Assembly: GCF_019397265.1 (NCBI RefSeq)
Contig: NZ_CP068985.1
Coordinates: 6,502,001 to 6,566,000, forward strand
Length of the DNA: 64,000 bases
Direction: 5' to 3'
DNA from: Nonomuraea coxensis DSM 45129
GTDB lineage: Bacteria > Actinomycetota > Actinomycetes > Streptosporangiales > Streptosporangiaceae
Position 1 is the stretch's first letter. Each line of letters begins with the position of its first letter. The notes under the pieces were generated by a model. That model was not told the DNA's origin and ran no database searches. It was given only the letters and a program-made list of their open reading frames with translations. A program made the translations under genes and the position numbers. Shown here piece after piece: positions 8,402-16,665 of this stretch.

Positions 8402-10081
8402 ATGATCGCGGTCGTCGTGAGCTTGGTCGCTATCGTGCTCCTCGTGCTCGTCGTCGTGGCACTGGGCATGCGTTCGATGAGCCGGCGGGAGAGCTCGCTG
8501 CCTCCTGAACGGCTGAAGGAGATGGCCGAGAAGGAGGAGAAGACCCATGCGCGCTCCACGGACGAGTTCGCGTCCCACGAGCCGCGGATGGCGAACTTCA
8601 GCCCCGACTTCAGCCCCATAGACGCGCCCAAACAGCCCAAGCCGGTCCGTACGGGCCAGCGCGGCAAACGCGGCGTGGACGAGTGGGGCAACCCCGTCAA
8701 CGACGAGGATGACGAGGAGTTCTGGGCCAACATCCGCAGCGACGCCGAGCAGGGCGGCTTCGGCGCCGGCGGCACCGTGGCGGCCAGGAAGGCCGCCAAC
8801 CGGCCCGGAGAGCCTTCGTCCGAACGGCCCGCCGACCGTCCCGCCGCACGCCAGGCCGAAAACCCCGCCGAGCGGCCGCCGCAGCGCCCCGCCCGCCAGG
8901 ACCGCCCGGCGGACCGTCCCGCCGAGCGCCCCTCCGACCGCCCGGGCGAACGGCGTGCCGGGCGCAAGGCCAAGCCGCGCCCCGTCTCCGCGGGCGTCGA
9001 TCCCGACGCGGCCACCATCCAGGCCCCCCTGCCGCAGCGACCGGCCGCCGCGGCGGCCAACCTCGCCGACCTCGTCGAGCCCTCCCGGCGCACTCCCTCC
9101 CAGGCCGAGCTCGCCGAGCAGCGCACCGTGACCTTCGCCGCCCCGACGCCCGACGTGATGAGCATCCTCGGCGCGGGCGCGCAGCCGGTGCCCGCCTCCC
9201 GGCCCGAGCCGTCCCCGGCTCCGCGGTCCTCCTCGCGTTCCTCGCGCTCCTCCCGTTCCCGCGCCGCCGCGAGCCCCGCCGTCGCGGCCCCGTCCACCGC
9301 GGCCCCGTCCGCCGCGAGCCCGGCCGTCCCCGGCCCCGCCGTCAGTCCCGCCGCCACGACCAGCGGCTCCTACCCGGCCATCTCCTCCAACAGCGCCGCC
9401 AGCGGCTCGTTCCCCGCCGTCACGCCCACCTCCAGCGGCTCGTTCCCGATCGCGCAGCCGGCGCCCATCCACGGCGCGCCCACCAGCGACCCGTTCCCCG
9501 CCGCCTACACCGGCGTCCCGGCCGACGCCCTGGACACCACGTGGTCGGCGCCGGCGCCGACCGCGTCCGGTTCCTGGCCCGCCGGGCCGGTGGCCGACAT
9601 CCTCGACGACCCGGCCCCGGCCGCCTCCTACCCGGGCCCGGCGAACTCCTGGCCGGCGTTCGAGCAGCCCGCCTCCCGCTCGTCCTACCCGGCCTCCTAC
9701 GAGGTGCGCCCCGGCTGGGCGGTGGCCGACGACTCCGACCCGGTGACCGGGCCGAGCCCCGCCGCCGGCACCCCGACCGTGCCGAACCGGGCGGTCTCGG
9801 CGTCCGCGTCCTACCCGGACGTGCTGTCGACCCCCACGCCGGCCTCGCCGCCGTCCGCGTACCCGGCGTACGAGACGGGCGACATCACCACCATGCCCGC
9901 CTCCGCCTGGCCCGAGCCGCCCGCCGCGGACGGCGCCCAGGCCCCGTGGCCCGGCTACGGCGGCCAGCCGCAGCCGGCCCCTCAGGCAGCCCCCGGCGCG
10001 GCGCCCAACGCCGCCGACGGCACCACCCCCGGCGGTCGCAGGCGCCGCGAGCAGGACTACCCGCACGACTACTACCGCTGA
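8402..10081 (+). CDS. Single-pass membrane protein with long disordered cytoplasmic tail
   Basis: 559 aa from the ATG at 8402; a GTG at 8366 is an alternative. Residues 2-24 are a clean transmembrane helix, followed by RSMSRRESSLPPERLKEMAE. An acidic conserved-looking patch DEWGNPVNDEDDEEFWANI lies near 95-113. The rest is low complexity: Arg/Pro-rich (AERPSDRPGER), then Ser/Pro/Ala-rich with recurring SGSYPA / SGSFPA / SGSWPA / SASYPD units between about 320 and 480. The C-terminus is RRRREQDYPHDYYR. No enzymatic domain is seen. The protein is probably a membrane-tethered scaffold or regulator of unknown role. Confidence 0.8.
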   Translation: MIAVVVSLVAIVLLVLVVVALGMRSMSRRESSLPPERLKEMAEKEEKTHARSTDEFASHEPRMANFSPDFSPIDAPKQPKPVRTGQRGKRGVDEWGNPVNDEDDEEFWANIRSDAEQGGFGAGGTVAARKAANRPGEPSSERPADRPAARQAENPAERPPQRPARQDRPADRPAERPSDRPGERRAGRKAKPRPVSAGVDPDAATIQAPLPQRPAAAAANLADLVEPSRRTPSQAELAEQRTVTFAAPTPDVMSILGAGAQPVPASRPEPSPAPRSSSRSSRSSRSRAAASPAVAAPSTAAPSAASPAVPGPAVSPAATTSGSYPAISSNSAASGSFPAVTPTSSGSFPIAQPAPIHGAPTSDPFPAAYTGVPADALDTTWSAPAPTASGSWPAGPVADILDDPAPAASYPGPANSWPAFEQPASRSSYPASYEVRPGWAVADDSDPVTGPSPAAGTPTVPNRAVSASASYPDVLSTPTPASPPSAYPAYETGDITTMPASAWPEPPAADGAQAPWPGYGGQPQPAPQAAPGAAPNAADGTTPGGRRRREQDYPHDYYR

Positions 10082-10156
10082 CACCGGGCCGTCGGCCGCC
10101 GCCATCCCTCGGTAAAACCCACGCGAAGCGCACCCGAAGCGCGCAGACCCGCGGAC

Positions 10157-10162
10157 TAGGGT
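10157..10162 (+). promoter_or_regulatory. -10 box (TAGGGT), probable leaderless start
   Basis: TAGGGT lies 7 nt before the ATG at 10170 and no Shine-Dalgarno sequence lies between, so the SulP-carbonic anhydrase message probably starts at its own start codon. Confidence 0.4.
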
Positions 10163-10169
10163 TTGCTGC

Positions 10170-12425
10170 ATGTTCCGCGACACGCAGGGTCGCCTGCTGA
10201 ACACTCTCCGTCACGACGTGCCCGCCTCGCTGGTGGTCTTCCTCGTGGCGGTGCCCCTCTCCCTGGGCATCGCGCTGGCCTCGGGGGCACCGCTCGCGTC
10301 CGGGCTGATCGCCGCCGTGGTGGGCGGCGTCGTGGCGGGCGCGCTGGGCGGCTCGGCAGTGCAGGTGAGCGGCCCGGCGGCGGGCCTGTCGCTGGTGGTC
10401 GTGGACCTGGTGCAGACCTACGGCTGGCGCGCCACCTGCATGATCACGCTGCTGGCCGGCGCGGTGCAGCTCGCCCTGGGCGTGCTCAAGGCGGCCAGGG
10501 CGGCGCTCGTGGTCTCGCCGGCCGTCATCCACGGCATGCTGGCGGCGGTGGGCGTGGTCATCGCGCTGGCCCAGCTCCACGTGGTGCTGGGCGGCTCGCC
10601 TCAGAAGTCGGCGGTGGCGAACCTGATCGAGCTGCCCGGGCAGCTCGCCGACGTGCACGGGCACAAGGTCATGGCCGGACTGCTGACGATCGGAGTGCTC
10701 GCGCTGTGGACGCGGCTGCCCAGGCGGATCAGGGCCGTGCCTGCGCCTCTGGCGGCGCTGCTGGCCGCGGCGGTGACGGCGTGGGCGTTCGACTGGAACG
10801 TCACCCGCATCGACCTGTCCAGCAGCGGCGTCCAGTGGGCCTTCCCCGTGCTGCCGCAGGGCGACTGGCATCTCGTGGTGGCCGCGGTGCTGCTGGTGGC
10901 GCTGCTGGCCGGCTGCGAGTCGCTGCTGTGCTGCGTGGCCGTGGACGGCAAGCACCAAGGCCGGCGCGCCGACCTCGACCAGGAGCTGACCGGCCAGGGC
11001 GTGGCCAACATGGTGTCGGGGGCGCTCGGCGGCCTGCCGGTGGCCGGGGTGATCGTGCGCAGCACCGCGAACGTGGTGGCGGGGGCGCGCACCCGCTGCT
11101 CGGCGATCCTGCACGGGGTGTGGGTGCTGGTGTTCGCGCTCGGGTTCGGCTGGTCGATCGCGCTGATCCCGATGGAGGCGCTGGCGGCGCTGCTGGTGTT
11201 CATCGGCGTGCAGATGGTGAACCTCGGTCACATCAGGAAGGTGCACGGCCACGGCGAGGTCCCCGTGTACGTCGTGACCATGGTCACCGTGATCCTGCTG
11301 GGCCTGGCCGAGGGCGTACTGGCCGGGATCGGGCTCGCCGTGCTGCTCGCGCTGCGCCGCCTGACCTGGGTCACGGTGCTCAAGCGCGACGGCAGGGACG
11401 GCCGGCTGCACGTGACGGTGTCGGGATCGCTGACGTTCCTCGGCGTGCCGCGGCTGACCCGCGAGCTGCGGACGATCGCCGCGGGCACCCCCGTCGACCT
11501 CGACCTCAACATCGACTTCATGGACAACGCCGCCTTCGATACGCTGCACTCCTGGCGGCTGGACCACGAGCGTACGGGCGGCACGGTCGACATCGACGAG
11601 CTGCACGACGAGTGGTACGCGCTGGCGGCGAGCGGCGCGCGCCCGCGCCCGGCGAAGAAGTCCCTGCCAGTGGAGCCGGACCGCTGGTGGCTCCCGTGGG
11701 ACCAGCGGCGCCGCGGCCCCGGCCGGCGCACGGTGCTCTCGAACGGCGGCTCCGTCCAGGTGGAGTGCCAGCTCACGGCGGGGGCGCGCGAGTACCACCG
11801 GCGCACGGCCCCGCTGGTACGCCCGATCTTCACCGAACTGGCCCGCAAGCAGCAGCCGTCGCACCTGTTCATCACGTGCGCGGACTCGCGGATCGTGCCC
11901 AGCCTGATCACCGCGAGCGGCCCCGGTGACCTGTTCACCGTACGCAACATCGGCAACCTGGTGCCTCGCCGCGGGGCCGAGCCGCGCGACGACTCGGTGG
12001 TGGCCGCCATCGAGTACGCGACCCAGGTGCTGGGCGTGCGGACGATCACGGTGTGCGGCCACTCCGGGTGCGGCGCGATGGCCGGGTTGCTGAGCGCGGG
12101 CGTACGGGCGGGCAGCCTGCCGGGGCTGCGGCGCTGGCTGCGGCACGGCCATCACAGCCTGGCCGCGTTCATCGAGACCGAGGGCGACCGGCTGCACTCC
12201 GGAGCGCTGGACGTGCTGTGCCGGGTCAACGTGCAGCAGCAGCTGGAGAACCTGCGGACGTACCGGAAGGTGGACGAGCAGGTCAGGGCCGGGAAGCTGG
12301 AGCTGGTGGGATTGTTCTTCGACATCGCGACGGCCCGGGTGCATCTGGTGCCGCCGCTGCGGGCTACGCCCTCGGTGAAGATGTCCGGTGGAGGGGTGCT
12401 CGCGGGCGAAGAATGGGGCGCATGA
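10170..12425 (+). CDS. SulP anion transporter - STAS - beta-carbonic anhydrase fusion
   Basis: 751 aa. Residues about 15-395 form the SulP membrane domain, with VPLSLGIALASGAPLASGL near the start and many further helices. A STAS domain follows (LHVTVSGSLTFLGVPRL to VDIDELHDEWY, about 410-490). After a basic linker, a beta-class carbonic anhydrase runs from about 535 to 735 with the zinc residues in CADSR (Cys570, Asp572, Arg574) and HSGCG (His631, Cys634). Such fusions are known in actinobacteria (the mycobacterial Rv3273 type) and are thought to couple bicarbonate transport with CO2 hydration. The stop overlaps the next start (ATGA). Confidence 0.93.
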   Translation: MFRDTQGRLLNTLRHDVPASLVVFLVAVPLSLGIALASGAPLASGLIAAVVGGVVAGALGGSAVQVSGPAAGLSLVVVDLVQTYGWRATCMITLLAGAVQLALGVLKAARAALVVSPAVIHGMLAAVGVVIALAQLHVVLGGSPQKSAVANLIELPGQLADVHGHKVMAGLLTIGVLALWTRLPRRIRAVPAPLAALLAAAVTAWAFDWNVTRIDLSSSGVQWAFPVLPQGDWHLVVAAVLLVALLAGCESLLCCVAVDGKHQGRRADLDQELTGQGVANMVSGALGGLPVAGVIVRSTANVVAGARTRCSAILHGVWVLVFALGFGWSIALIPMEALAALLVFIGVQMVNLGHIRKVHGHGEVPVYVVTMVTVILLGLAEGVLAGIGLAVLLALRRLTWVTVLKRDGRDGRLHVTVSGSLTFLGVPRLTRELRTIAAGTPVDLDLNIDFMDNAAFDTLHSWRLDHERTGGTVDIDELHDEWYALAASGARPRPAKKSLPVEPDRWWLPWDQRRRGPGRRTVLSNGGSVQVECQLTAGAREYHRRTAPLVRPIFTELARKQQPSHLFITCADSRIVPSLITASGPGDLFTVRNIGNLVPRRGAEPRDDSVVAAIEYATQVLGVRTITVCGHSGCGAMAGLLSAGVRAGSLPGLRRWLRHGHHSLAAFIETEGDRLHSGALDVLCRVNVQQQLENLRTYRKVDEQVRAGKLELVGLFFDIATARVHLVPPLRATPSVKMSGGGVLAGEEWGA

Positions 12426-13438
12426 AGGTTCTTGTCATAGGTGGTTCAGGGTTCCTGGGGCGTGCCGTCGTGGAGGAGGCGCTGGCCCATGGCCATGAGG
12501 TCACCACGTTCAACAGGGGGCGCAGCGGCGCCGACGTGCCCGGTGTGGAGGCCGTGCGCGGCGACCGCGAGTCGCCGGCCGACCTCGAACGGCTGGCCGA
12601 GGGTCGCAAGTGGGACTACGTGGTCGACACCTCCGGTTATGTCCCCCGGGTGGTGGGCGGGTCTGCGCGGGCGCTGAGCGGGCACGCGGGCGTCTACGCG
12701 TTCATCTCCACGATCTCGGCGCTCGCCGGGTTCCCCGCCGAGCCCGCCGGCGACGACGCCGAGCTCTGGCCGTGCGCGCCCGACGCCGGCCCTGAGGACG
12801 GCAACTACGGCGTGCTGAAGGCAGGCTGCGAGCGGGCGGCCGAGCAGGGTTTCGACGGTGACGTGCTGATCGTGCAGCCGGGCATCATCCTGGGTCCTTA
12901 TGAGGACGTCGCCCGGCTGCCGTGGTGGCTCACCAGGATCGCGCGCGGCGGGAAGGTGCTCGCGCCGGGCGAGCCGGACGCGCCGCTGCAGTTCGTGGAC
13001 GCCCGCGACCTGGCGATCTTCACGCTCGACCAGGCCGAGCGCGGGGGCGACGGCCGGTTCGTGGTGACGGGGCCGGTCGGCCAGACCACCTACGGGGAGT
13101 GGCTGCGGGCGTGCAAGGACGCCACCGGGTCCGACGCCGAGTTCGTGTGGGTGGACAGCGAGTTCCTGATCGAGCAGGGCGCCGGGGCGTTCGTCGAGCT
13201 GCCGCTGTGGGGCGGCCCGCCGTCGCCCGAGAACGAGCATTTCTGGACCGTCCCGACCGAAAGGGCGCAGGCCGCCGGGCTGCGGATCCGCCCCGTGGCC
13301 GAGACCGTGCGCGACACGTGGGCGTGGCTGCGGGAGATCCCGGAGCAGGAGCGCAACTTCGGCAAGCGGAGCCCGCACGGCATCGCGCCGGAGAAGGAGG
13401 AGGCGATCCTCGCCGCGTGGGCGGCCCGTTCTGCGTAA
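12422..13438 (+). CDS. NAD-dependent epimerase/dehydratase (atypical SDR)
   Basis: 338 aa. The start ATG at 12422 overlaps the stop of the transporter gene by 4 bp. The N-terminus MKVLVIGGSGFLG is a Rossmann GxxGxxG nucleotide site (7-13), with FNRGRSG as the second-strand loop. VVDTSGYVP and GNYGVLKAGCE replace the usual YxxxK region, as in the extended SDR group that includes isoflavone-reductase-like and mRNA-binding-like proteins. VQPGIILGPY and LQFVDARDLA are typical of the C-terminal half. The substrate cannot be named. Coupling to the transporter may be only positional. Confidence 0.85.
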   Translation: MKVLVIGGSGFLGRAVVEEALAHGHEVTTFNRGRSGADVPGVEAVRGDRESPADLERLAEGRKWDYVVDTSGYVPRVVGGSARALSGHAGVYAFISTISALAGFPAEPAGDDAELWPCAPDAGPEDGNYGVLKAGCERAAEQGFDGDVLIVQPGIILGPYEDVARLPWWLTRIARGGKVLAPGEPDAPLQFVDARDLAIFTLDQAERGGDGRFVVTGPVGQTTYGEWLRACKDATGSDAEFVWVDSEFLIEQGAGAFVELPLWGGPPSPENEHFWTVPTERAQAAGLRIRPVAETVRDTWAWLREIPEQERNFGKRSPHGIAPEKEEAILAAWAARSA

Positions 13439-13511
13439 TCCTCCGCAGACCGGGCGCGTACCCCGAGCTAGTGTCGCGCTCGTGGAGCCGGTCCTTACTC
13501 CCAGGGGCCGG

Positions 13512-13542
13512 AGGGGCGGAGACGTCCGGCGTCTCCGCCCCT
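13512..13542. terminator. Strong hairpin terminator
   Basis: A perfect 13-bp stem (13512-13524 with 13530-13542) closes on the 5-nt loop TCCGG, 73 bp after the epimerase stop. The sequence after it is A/T richer (TGAAATTCTTTC). It separates the transporter unit from the DHFR-like gene. Confidence 0.7.
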
Positions 13543-13639
13543 CGCACGCCTGAAATTCTTTCTCGGCCGGCATGTAGAGAACCCGCCCCCTGCTCCGACT
13601 CCTTCGTGAGAACCGCTCCACCACGAAGGAGAATGCGAG

Positions 13640-14245
13640 ATGAGCAAGGTCACCTGCGACATGGCGATGTCACTGGACGGCTTCACGGCGGGCCCCAACC
13701 AGAGCCTGCGCAACCCGTTCGGCGAGGGCGAGGACGGGCGGCTGACCCGCTGGATGGTCGACGAGCCGGAGGCGCACGCCGAGGTCATCGCGGGCATAAC
13801 GGACGCGGGGGCGTTCATCATGGGCCGCAACATGTTCAGCCCCGGGCGCGGGGCGTGGGACCTCGGCTGGACCGGCTGGTGGGGCGAGGAGCCTCCCTAC
13901 CACGCGCCGGTCTTCGTCCTCACCCACCACCCGCGCGAGCCGCTGACGATGAAGGGCGGGACGACGTTCCACTTCGTCACCGACGGCATCGAGGCCGCCC
14001 TGGAGCGGGCGCGGGAGGCGGCGGGCGACCGGGCGGTCGCCGTCGCGGGCGGGGCGCACACGGTCAACCAGTATCTGGCGGCGGGGCTGATCGACGAGCT
14101 GCGCCTGCACGTCGCGCCCGTCTTCCTGGGGCGGGGCGAACGGCTGCTCGCCGGGATGCAGAACCTGGACCTCGAGCCGGCCGGGGAGCCGTGGGGCACC
14201 GCCCTCGTCACGCACCTGACGTACCGGCTGCCCCGCCGCGCCTGA
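13640..14245 (+). CDS. Dihydrofolate reductase family protein (RibD C-terminal type)
   Basis: 201 aa with a good ribosome site (AAGGAG, 8 nt before the ATG). The opening KVTCDMAMSLDGFTAGPNQS is the typical first strand of the RibD_C / YyaP / YwjB group. FIMGRNMFSPG, PVFVLTHHPREPL and AVAGGAHTVNQYLAAGLIDEL (read as two parts) are the remaining family signatures. These proteins are NADPH-dependent reductase-like but mostly uncharacterised. It stands alone, between a terminator hairpin and the convergent Nudix genes. Confidence 0.9.
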   Translation: MSKVTCDMAMSLDGFTAGPNQSLRNPFGEGEDGRLTRWMVDEPEAHAEVIAGITDAGAFIMGRNMFSPGRGAWDLGWTGWWGEEPPYHAPVFVLTHHPREPLTMKGGTTFHFVTDGIEAALERAREAAGDRAVAVAGGAHTVNQYLAAGLIDELRLHVAPVFLGRGERLLAGMQNLDLEPAGEPWGTALVTHLTYRLPRRA

Positions 14246-14274
14246 CCCCTGCCGGCTGTTCGACTCAGGGCCGC

Positions 14275-14289
14275 GGGCGCTCGGCGCCC
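14275..14289. terminator. Short hairpin between convergent genes
   Basis: GGGCGC-TCG-GCGCCC (14275-14289) lies 30 bp after the DHFR-like stop and directly before the end of the minus-strand Nudix gene. The stem is short, so terminator activity is uncertain. Confidence 0.35.
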
Positions 14290-14291
14290 TC

Positions 14292-14798
14292 TTAACTGAG
14301 GGCGGCGCCCTCTCCGCTGAAGTACGCCGCCACCACCCGCGTGTGCAGCGAGAACGCCAGCTCCCGCGGCCCGTCGATCAGCAGCCACTCCGACGTCTCC
14401 GCGGTCGCCACCACCGGTGGAAGCGCGTCGACGGCCACCCGCGGCCCGACCCCGAACACCAGCAGCGTCCCGTCGGGCGCGCTGATCACGTCGAACAGCC
14501 GCACCTCCCGCGCCTCCACGACCACCCCGGTCTCCTCGCGCAGCTCCCGTACGGCCGCCTCCTGCCACGACTCCCCCAGGTCGATGAAGCCGCCCGGCAG
14601 CGCCAGCTCCCCGCGCCGCGGCTCGACCGCCCGCCGCACCACCAGCACCCGCCCGCCCTCGACGGGCAGCACCAGCACGGCGACGGGGAGCGGATTGAGA
14701 TAGCTGGTGTTCCCGCACGCGGCACAGGTGCGCGGCCACGGCTGCCCGCCCGCGAAGGCCGCGCCGCAGAAGGAGCAGTGCGTGTTCCTGGTCGTCAT
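14292..14798 (-). CDS. Nudix hydrolase with N-terminal zinc ribbon
   Basis: 168 aa. Cys pairs CSFC and CAAC in the first 35 residues form a zinc ribbon, as in NudC/YjaD-like and ADP-ribose-type Nudix proteins. The Nudix box is complete: GGFIDLGESW followed by QEAAVRELREETGV (GX5EX7REUXEEXGU). Substrate unknown. It is the second gene of a pair; its ATG overlaps the stop of the upstream Nudix gene by 4 bp. Confidence 0.92.
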   Translation of the reverse strand: MTTRNTHCSFCGAAFAGGQPWPRTCAACGNTSYLNPLPVAVLVLPVEGGRVLVVRRAVEPRRGELALPGGFIDLGESWQEAAVRELREETGVVVEAREVRLFDVISAPDGTLLVFGVGPRVAVDALPPVVATAETSEWLLIDGPRELAFSLHTRVVAAYFSGEGAALS

Positions 14799-15382
14799 CG
14801 GCCCAGCCGTTCCATGAGTTTCCCGGCGAACCGGTGCAGATGGGGATCAAGGTGCTCGCCAGGCTCGTCGAGCAGCCGCCGTGGCGCCACCCACCTGATC
14901 GCCGAGAACTCCCGCCGGTCGTAAGTGGTGACGGTGCCCACATCCAGGACGTACCAGAGCGAGACATCAGTGTGCGCCCCCTCACCCCGCGTCCGCGCCG
15001 ACGTGACGAAAAAGGGCCGATCACCACTGACGGCACTCGGAACCGCCGCCGTGTGCAACTCCTCCTGGCACTCCCGGACGACGGTGTCCCAGGGATCCTC
15101 CTCCGGCTCCACATGCCCACCGCTGGGCAACCACAGCCCGGCCTTCCGATGCGCCACCAGCAGCAGCTCCTCGTTCGGGTTGAGCGCCACGAAATAGCTC
15201 ACCAGGTGCGGATCGGGAACGTCAGGCTTCCTGGTCCGATACAGCGGCGCCCCGCTGGCGATCCAGGCCAGCACGCCGGCCGCCTGCTCCTCCTCCGTCC
15301 GATCCCAGGGCGTGATCGCCTGAATCCGCTCCGTGAGCTGGACCCGCGCGGACGCGGCTTTCGAAGATCCCTCAGCGACCAT
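14795..15382 (-). CDS. Nudix hydrolase
   Basis: 195 aa from the ATG at 15382 (MVAEGSS); a TTG three codons upstream is also possible. The Nudix box reads GGHVEPEEDPWDTV then VRECQEEL, so the catalytic Glu residues are present. The N-terminal part (ITPWDRTEEEQAAGVLAWI) is a helical extension. Together with the overlapping zinc-ribbon Nudix gene it forms a two-gene unit of related hydrolases. No substrate can be assigned. Confidence 0.9.
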   Translation of the reverse strand: MVAEGSSKAASARVQLTERIQAITPWDRTEEEQAAGVLAWIASGAPLYRTRKPDVPDPHLVSYFVALNPNEELLLVAHRKAGLWLPSGGHVEPEEDPWDTVVRECQEELHTAAVPSAVSGDRPFFVTSARTRGEGAHTDVSLWYVLDVGTVTTYDRREFSAIRWVAPRRLLDEPGEHLDPHLHRFAGKLMERLGR

Positions 15383-15427
15383 GCAGAGCAATCTAGCCGT
15401 ACGACCAGTCGCCCTCTCACAATCGGA

Positions 15428-15646
15428 TCAGAAATCGAATTCGCCGCGTTTGGCACCGTCGATGAAGGCGGCCCACACTGCCTCGCGCACGACGTACGGA
15501 GCCTGCTCAGGCGCTTCCGTGTCTCGGATGGCGACACGTCCGCCGGACAGCGGCGCCACCTCCAGGCAGTTCCCGTTGTTGGCGCCCGAAGCCCTGGCCT
15601 TACGCCACTCGGCATGGGCCAGTTCCTGGGACAGATCCTCACTCAT
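15428..15646 (-). CDS. DUF397 protein
   Basis: 72 aa. The pattern EWRKARASGANNGNCLEVAP, VAIRDTEAP and AVWAAFIDGAKRGEFDF is that of DUF397, a small family nearly confined to actinomycetes and encoded next to XRE regulators. The start overlaps the upstream XRE stop by 4 bp. In the BldB/WhiJ-type systems such pairs influence development; a regulator-modulator pair is the likely role here. Confidence 0.93.
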   Translation of the reverse strand: MSEDLSQELAHAEWRKARASGANNGNCLEVAPLSGGRVAIRDTEAPEQAPYVVREAVWAAFIDGAKRGEFDF

Positions 15647-16491
15647 TCCTCATACCTCGCTATCGCGTCGCGGATCACGTCCAAGCTGCTGTGCAAAGGG
15701 AGCGCCCAGGCGCGGATCAGGTCATATCTCAGGCTAATAGCCTGAACCTCCTCGACGCGATCGGTTACCTGACCACTGGATGCCGACTCCAGGTAAGCCC
15801 AGCCATGCCCGTCGGGAAGGGTCGCGATGGCGAAGCCGCCGAGCAGACCGGTAGTCACACCGGCCGCCAGTGGGACCACCTGAAGCGTGATCTTCGGATG
15901 TCCTGCGAACGTGAGCAGCCACTCAAGCTGTTGCCGCATGACCTGACTGCCCCCGATCGGGCGCTGCAAGACCCCTTCGTCGATCACGGCGGCCAACATG
16001 GGCGCCGACGCACGGTCAAAGATGTTCTGCCGGTGTAGGCGTACCTGTAGCGCTTGTTCGACCTCTTCAGGTGTCTGGCCGGGGACTCCACGGAGCACCG
16101 CGCGTGCGTAGTCGGCTGTCTGGAGCAGGCCCGGGACGATGAGTGGTTCCCAACTGCGGATGATCCGTGCTTGCTTTTCGATCTTTGGCCACTGACGAAA
16201 CCACGGCGGGGATGTTCGCGGGTTGATCTCCTTCCACAGCTCGATCAGCCGTTCTCCCTTGGGACCGAAACCTTCAGGCGACGCGGCCCGTCTGACGAAC
16301 TCCTCCGGGACGGGGCGCTTCGCCAGTTCGTAGTAACCGACCAACGTCCCCGAACAGCGAATCCTTCGCCCTAGGGCCTCCTGCGACCAACCCTCAGCCT
16401 CGCGCAGCCTCCGCAGCTCCTGACCAAAGGCGACCTCGGGCGGCACGGGCGCGGACGAGTCCGGCTGGTCTTGCATCTGGAGTTTGGCCAT
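15643..16491 (-). CDS. XRE-family regulator with DUF5753 domain
   Basis: 282 aa from the ATG at 16491; a TTG at 16557 and an ATG at 16476 are alternatives. An N-terminal helix-turn-helix (FGQELRRLREAEGWSQEALG, then CSGTLVGYYELAKRPV) is followed by the DUF5753 ligand-like domain with the hallmark EPLIVPGLLQTADYARAVL and QRPIGGSQVMRQQLEWLL. The family partner is the DUF397 gene just downstream. The usual gene length is about 280 aa, so it is intact. It marks the left side of the accessory island. Confidence 0.93.
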   Translation of the reverse strand: MAKLQMQDQPDSSAPVPPEVAFGQELRRLREAEGWSQEALGRRIRCSGTLVGYYELAKRPVPEEFVRRAASPEGFGPKGERLIELWKEINPRTSPPWFRQWPKIEKQARIIRSWEPLIVPGLLQTADYARAVLRGVPGQTPEEVEQALQVRLHRQNIFDRASAPMLAAVIDEGVLQRPIGGSQVMRQQLEWLLTFAGHPKITLQVVPLAAGVTTGLLGGFAIATLPDGHGWAYLESASSGQVTDRVEEVQAISLRYDLIRAWALPLHSSLDVIRDAIARYEE

Positions 16492-16604
16492 CTCCGCGAT
16501 CTTGAAGACGAGAATGCAGGCTGCAGCGGGGGAGCTGACGGCTGAGTGCGTGGTCAAGTGCCGGCCATGAACTGATCATTCCCTCTTGGCCGTGCCCTGA
16601 CATG

Positions 16605-16665
16605 CGGAAACATCGGCGGTTCTCATCACACCGTCTCCGCAGAGGGGTGTCCGCCGATGTTTCCG
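16605..16665. repeat. 15-bp inverted repeat over the transposase start
   Basis: CGGAAACATCGGCGG (16605-16619) and its perfect complement (16651-16665) flank 31 nt. Inside, ACACC (16628-16632) pairs with GGTGT (16646-16650). The right arm contains the transposase ATG, so the RNA hairpin would bury the start codon when transcription enters from outside. Confidence 0.7.

Noticed and set aside
9885..12344. 819-codon minus-strand frame opposite the SulP-carbonic anhydrase gene
   Set aside because: Low-complexity His/Gln/Arg composition is the shadow of the real gene's codons; no domain is visible.
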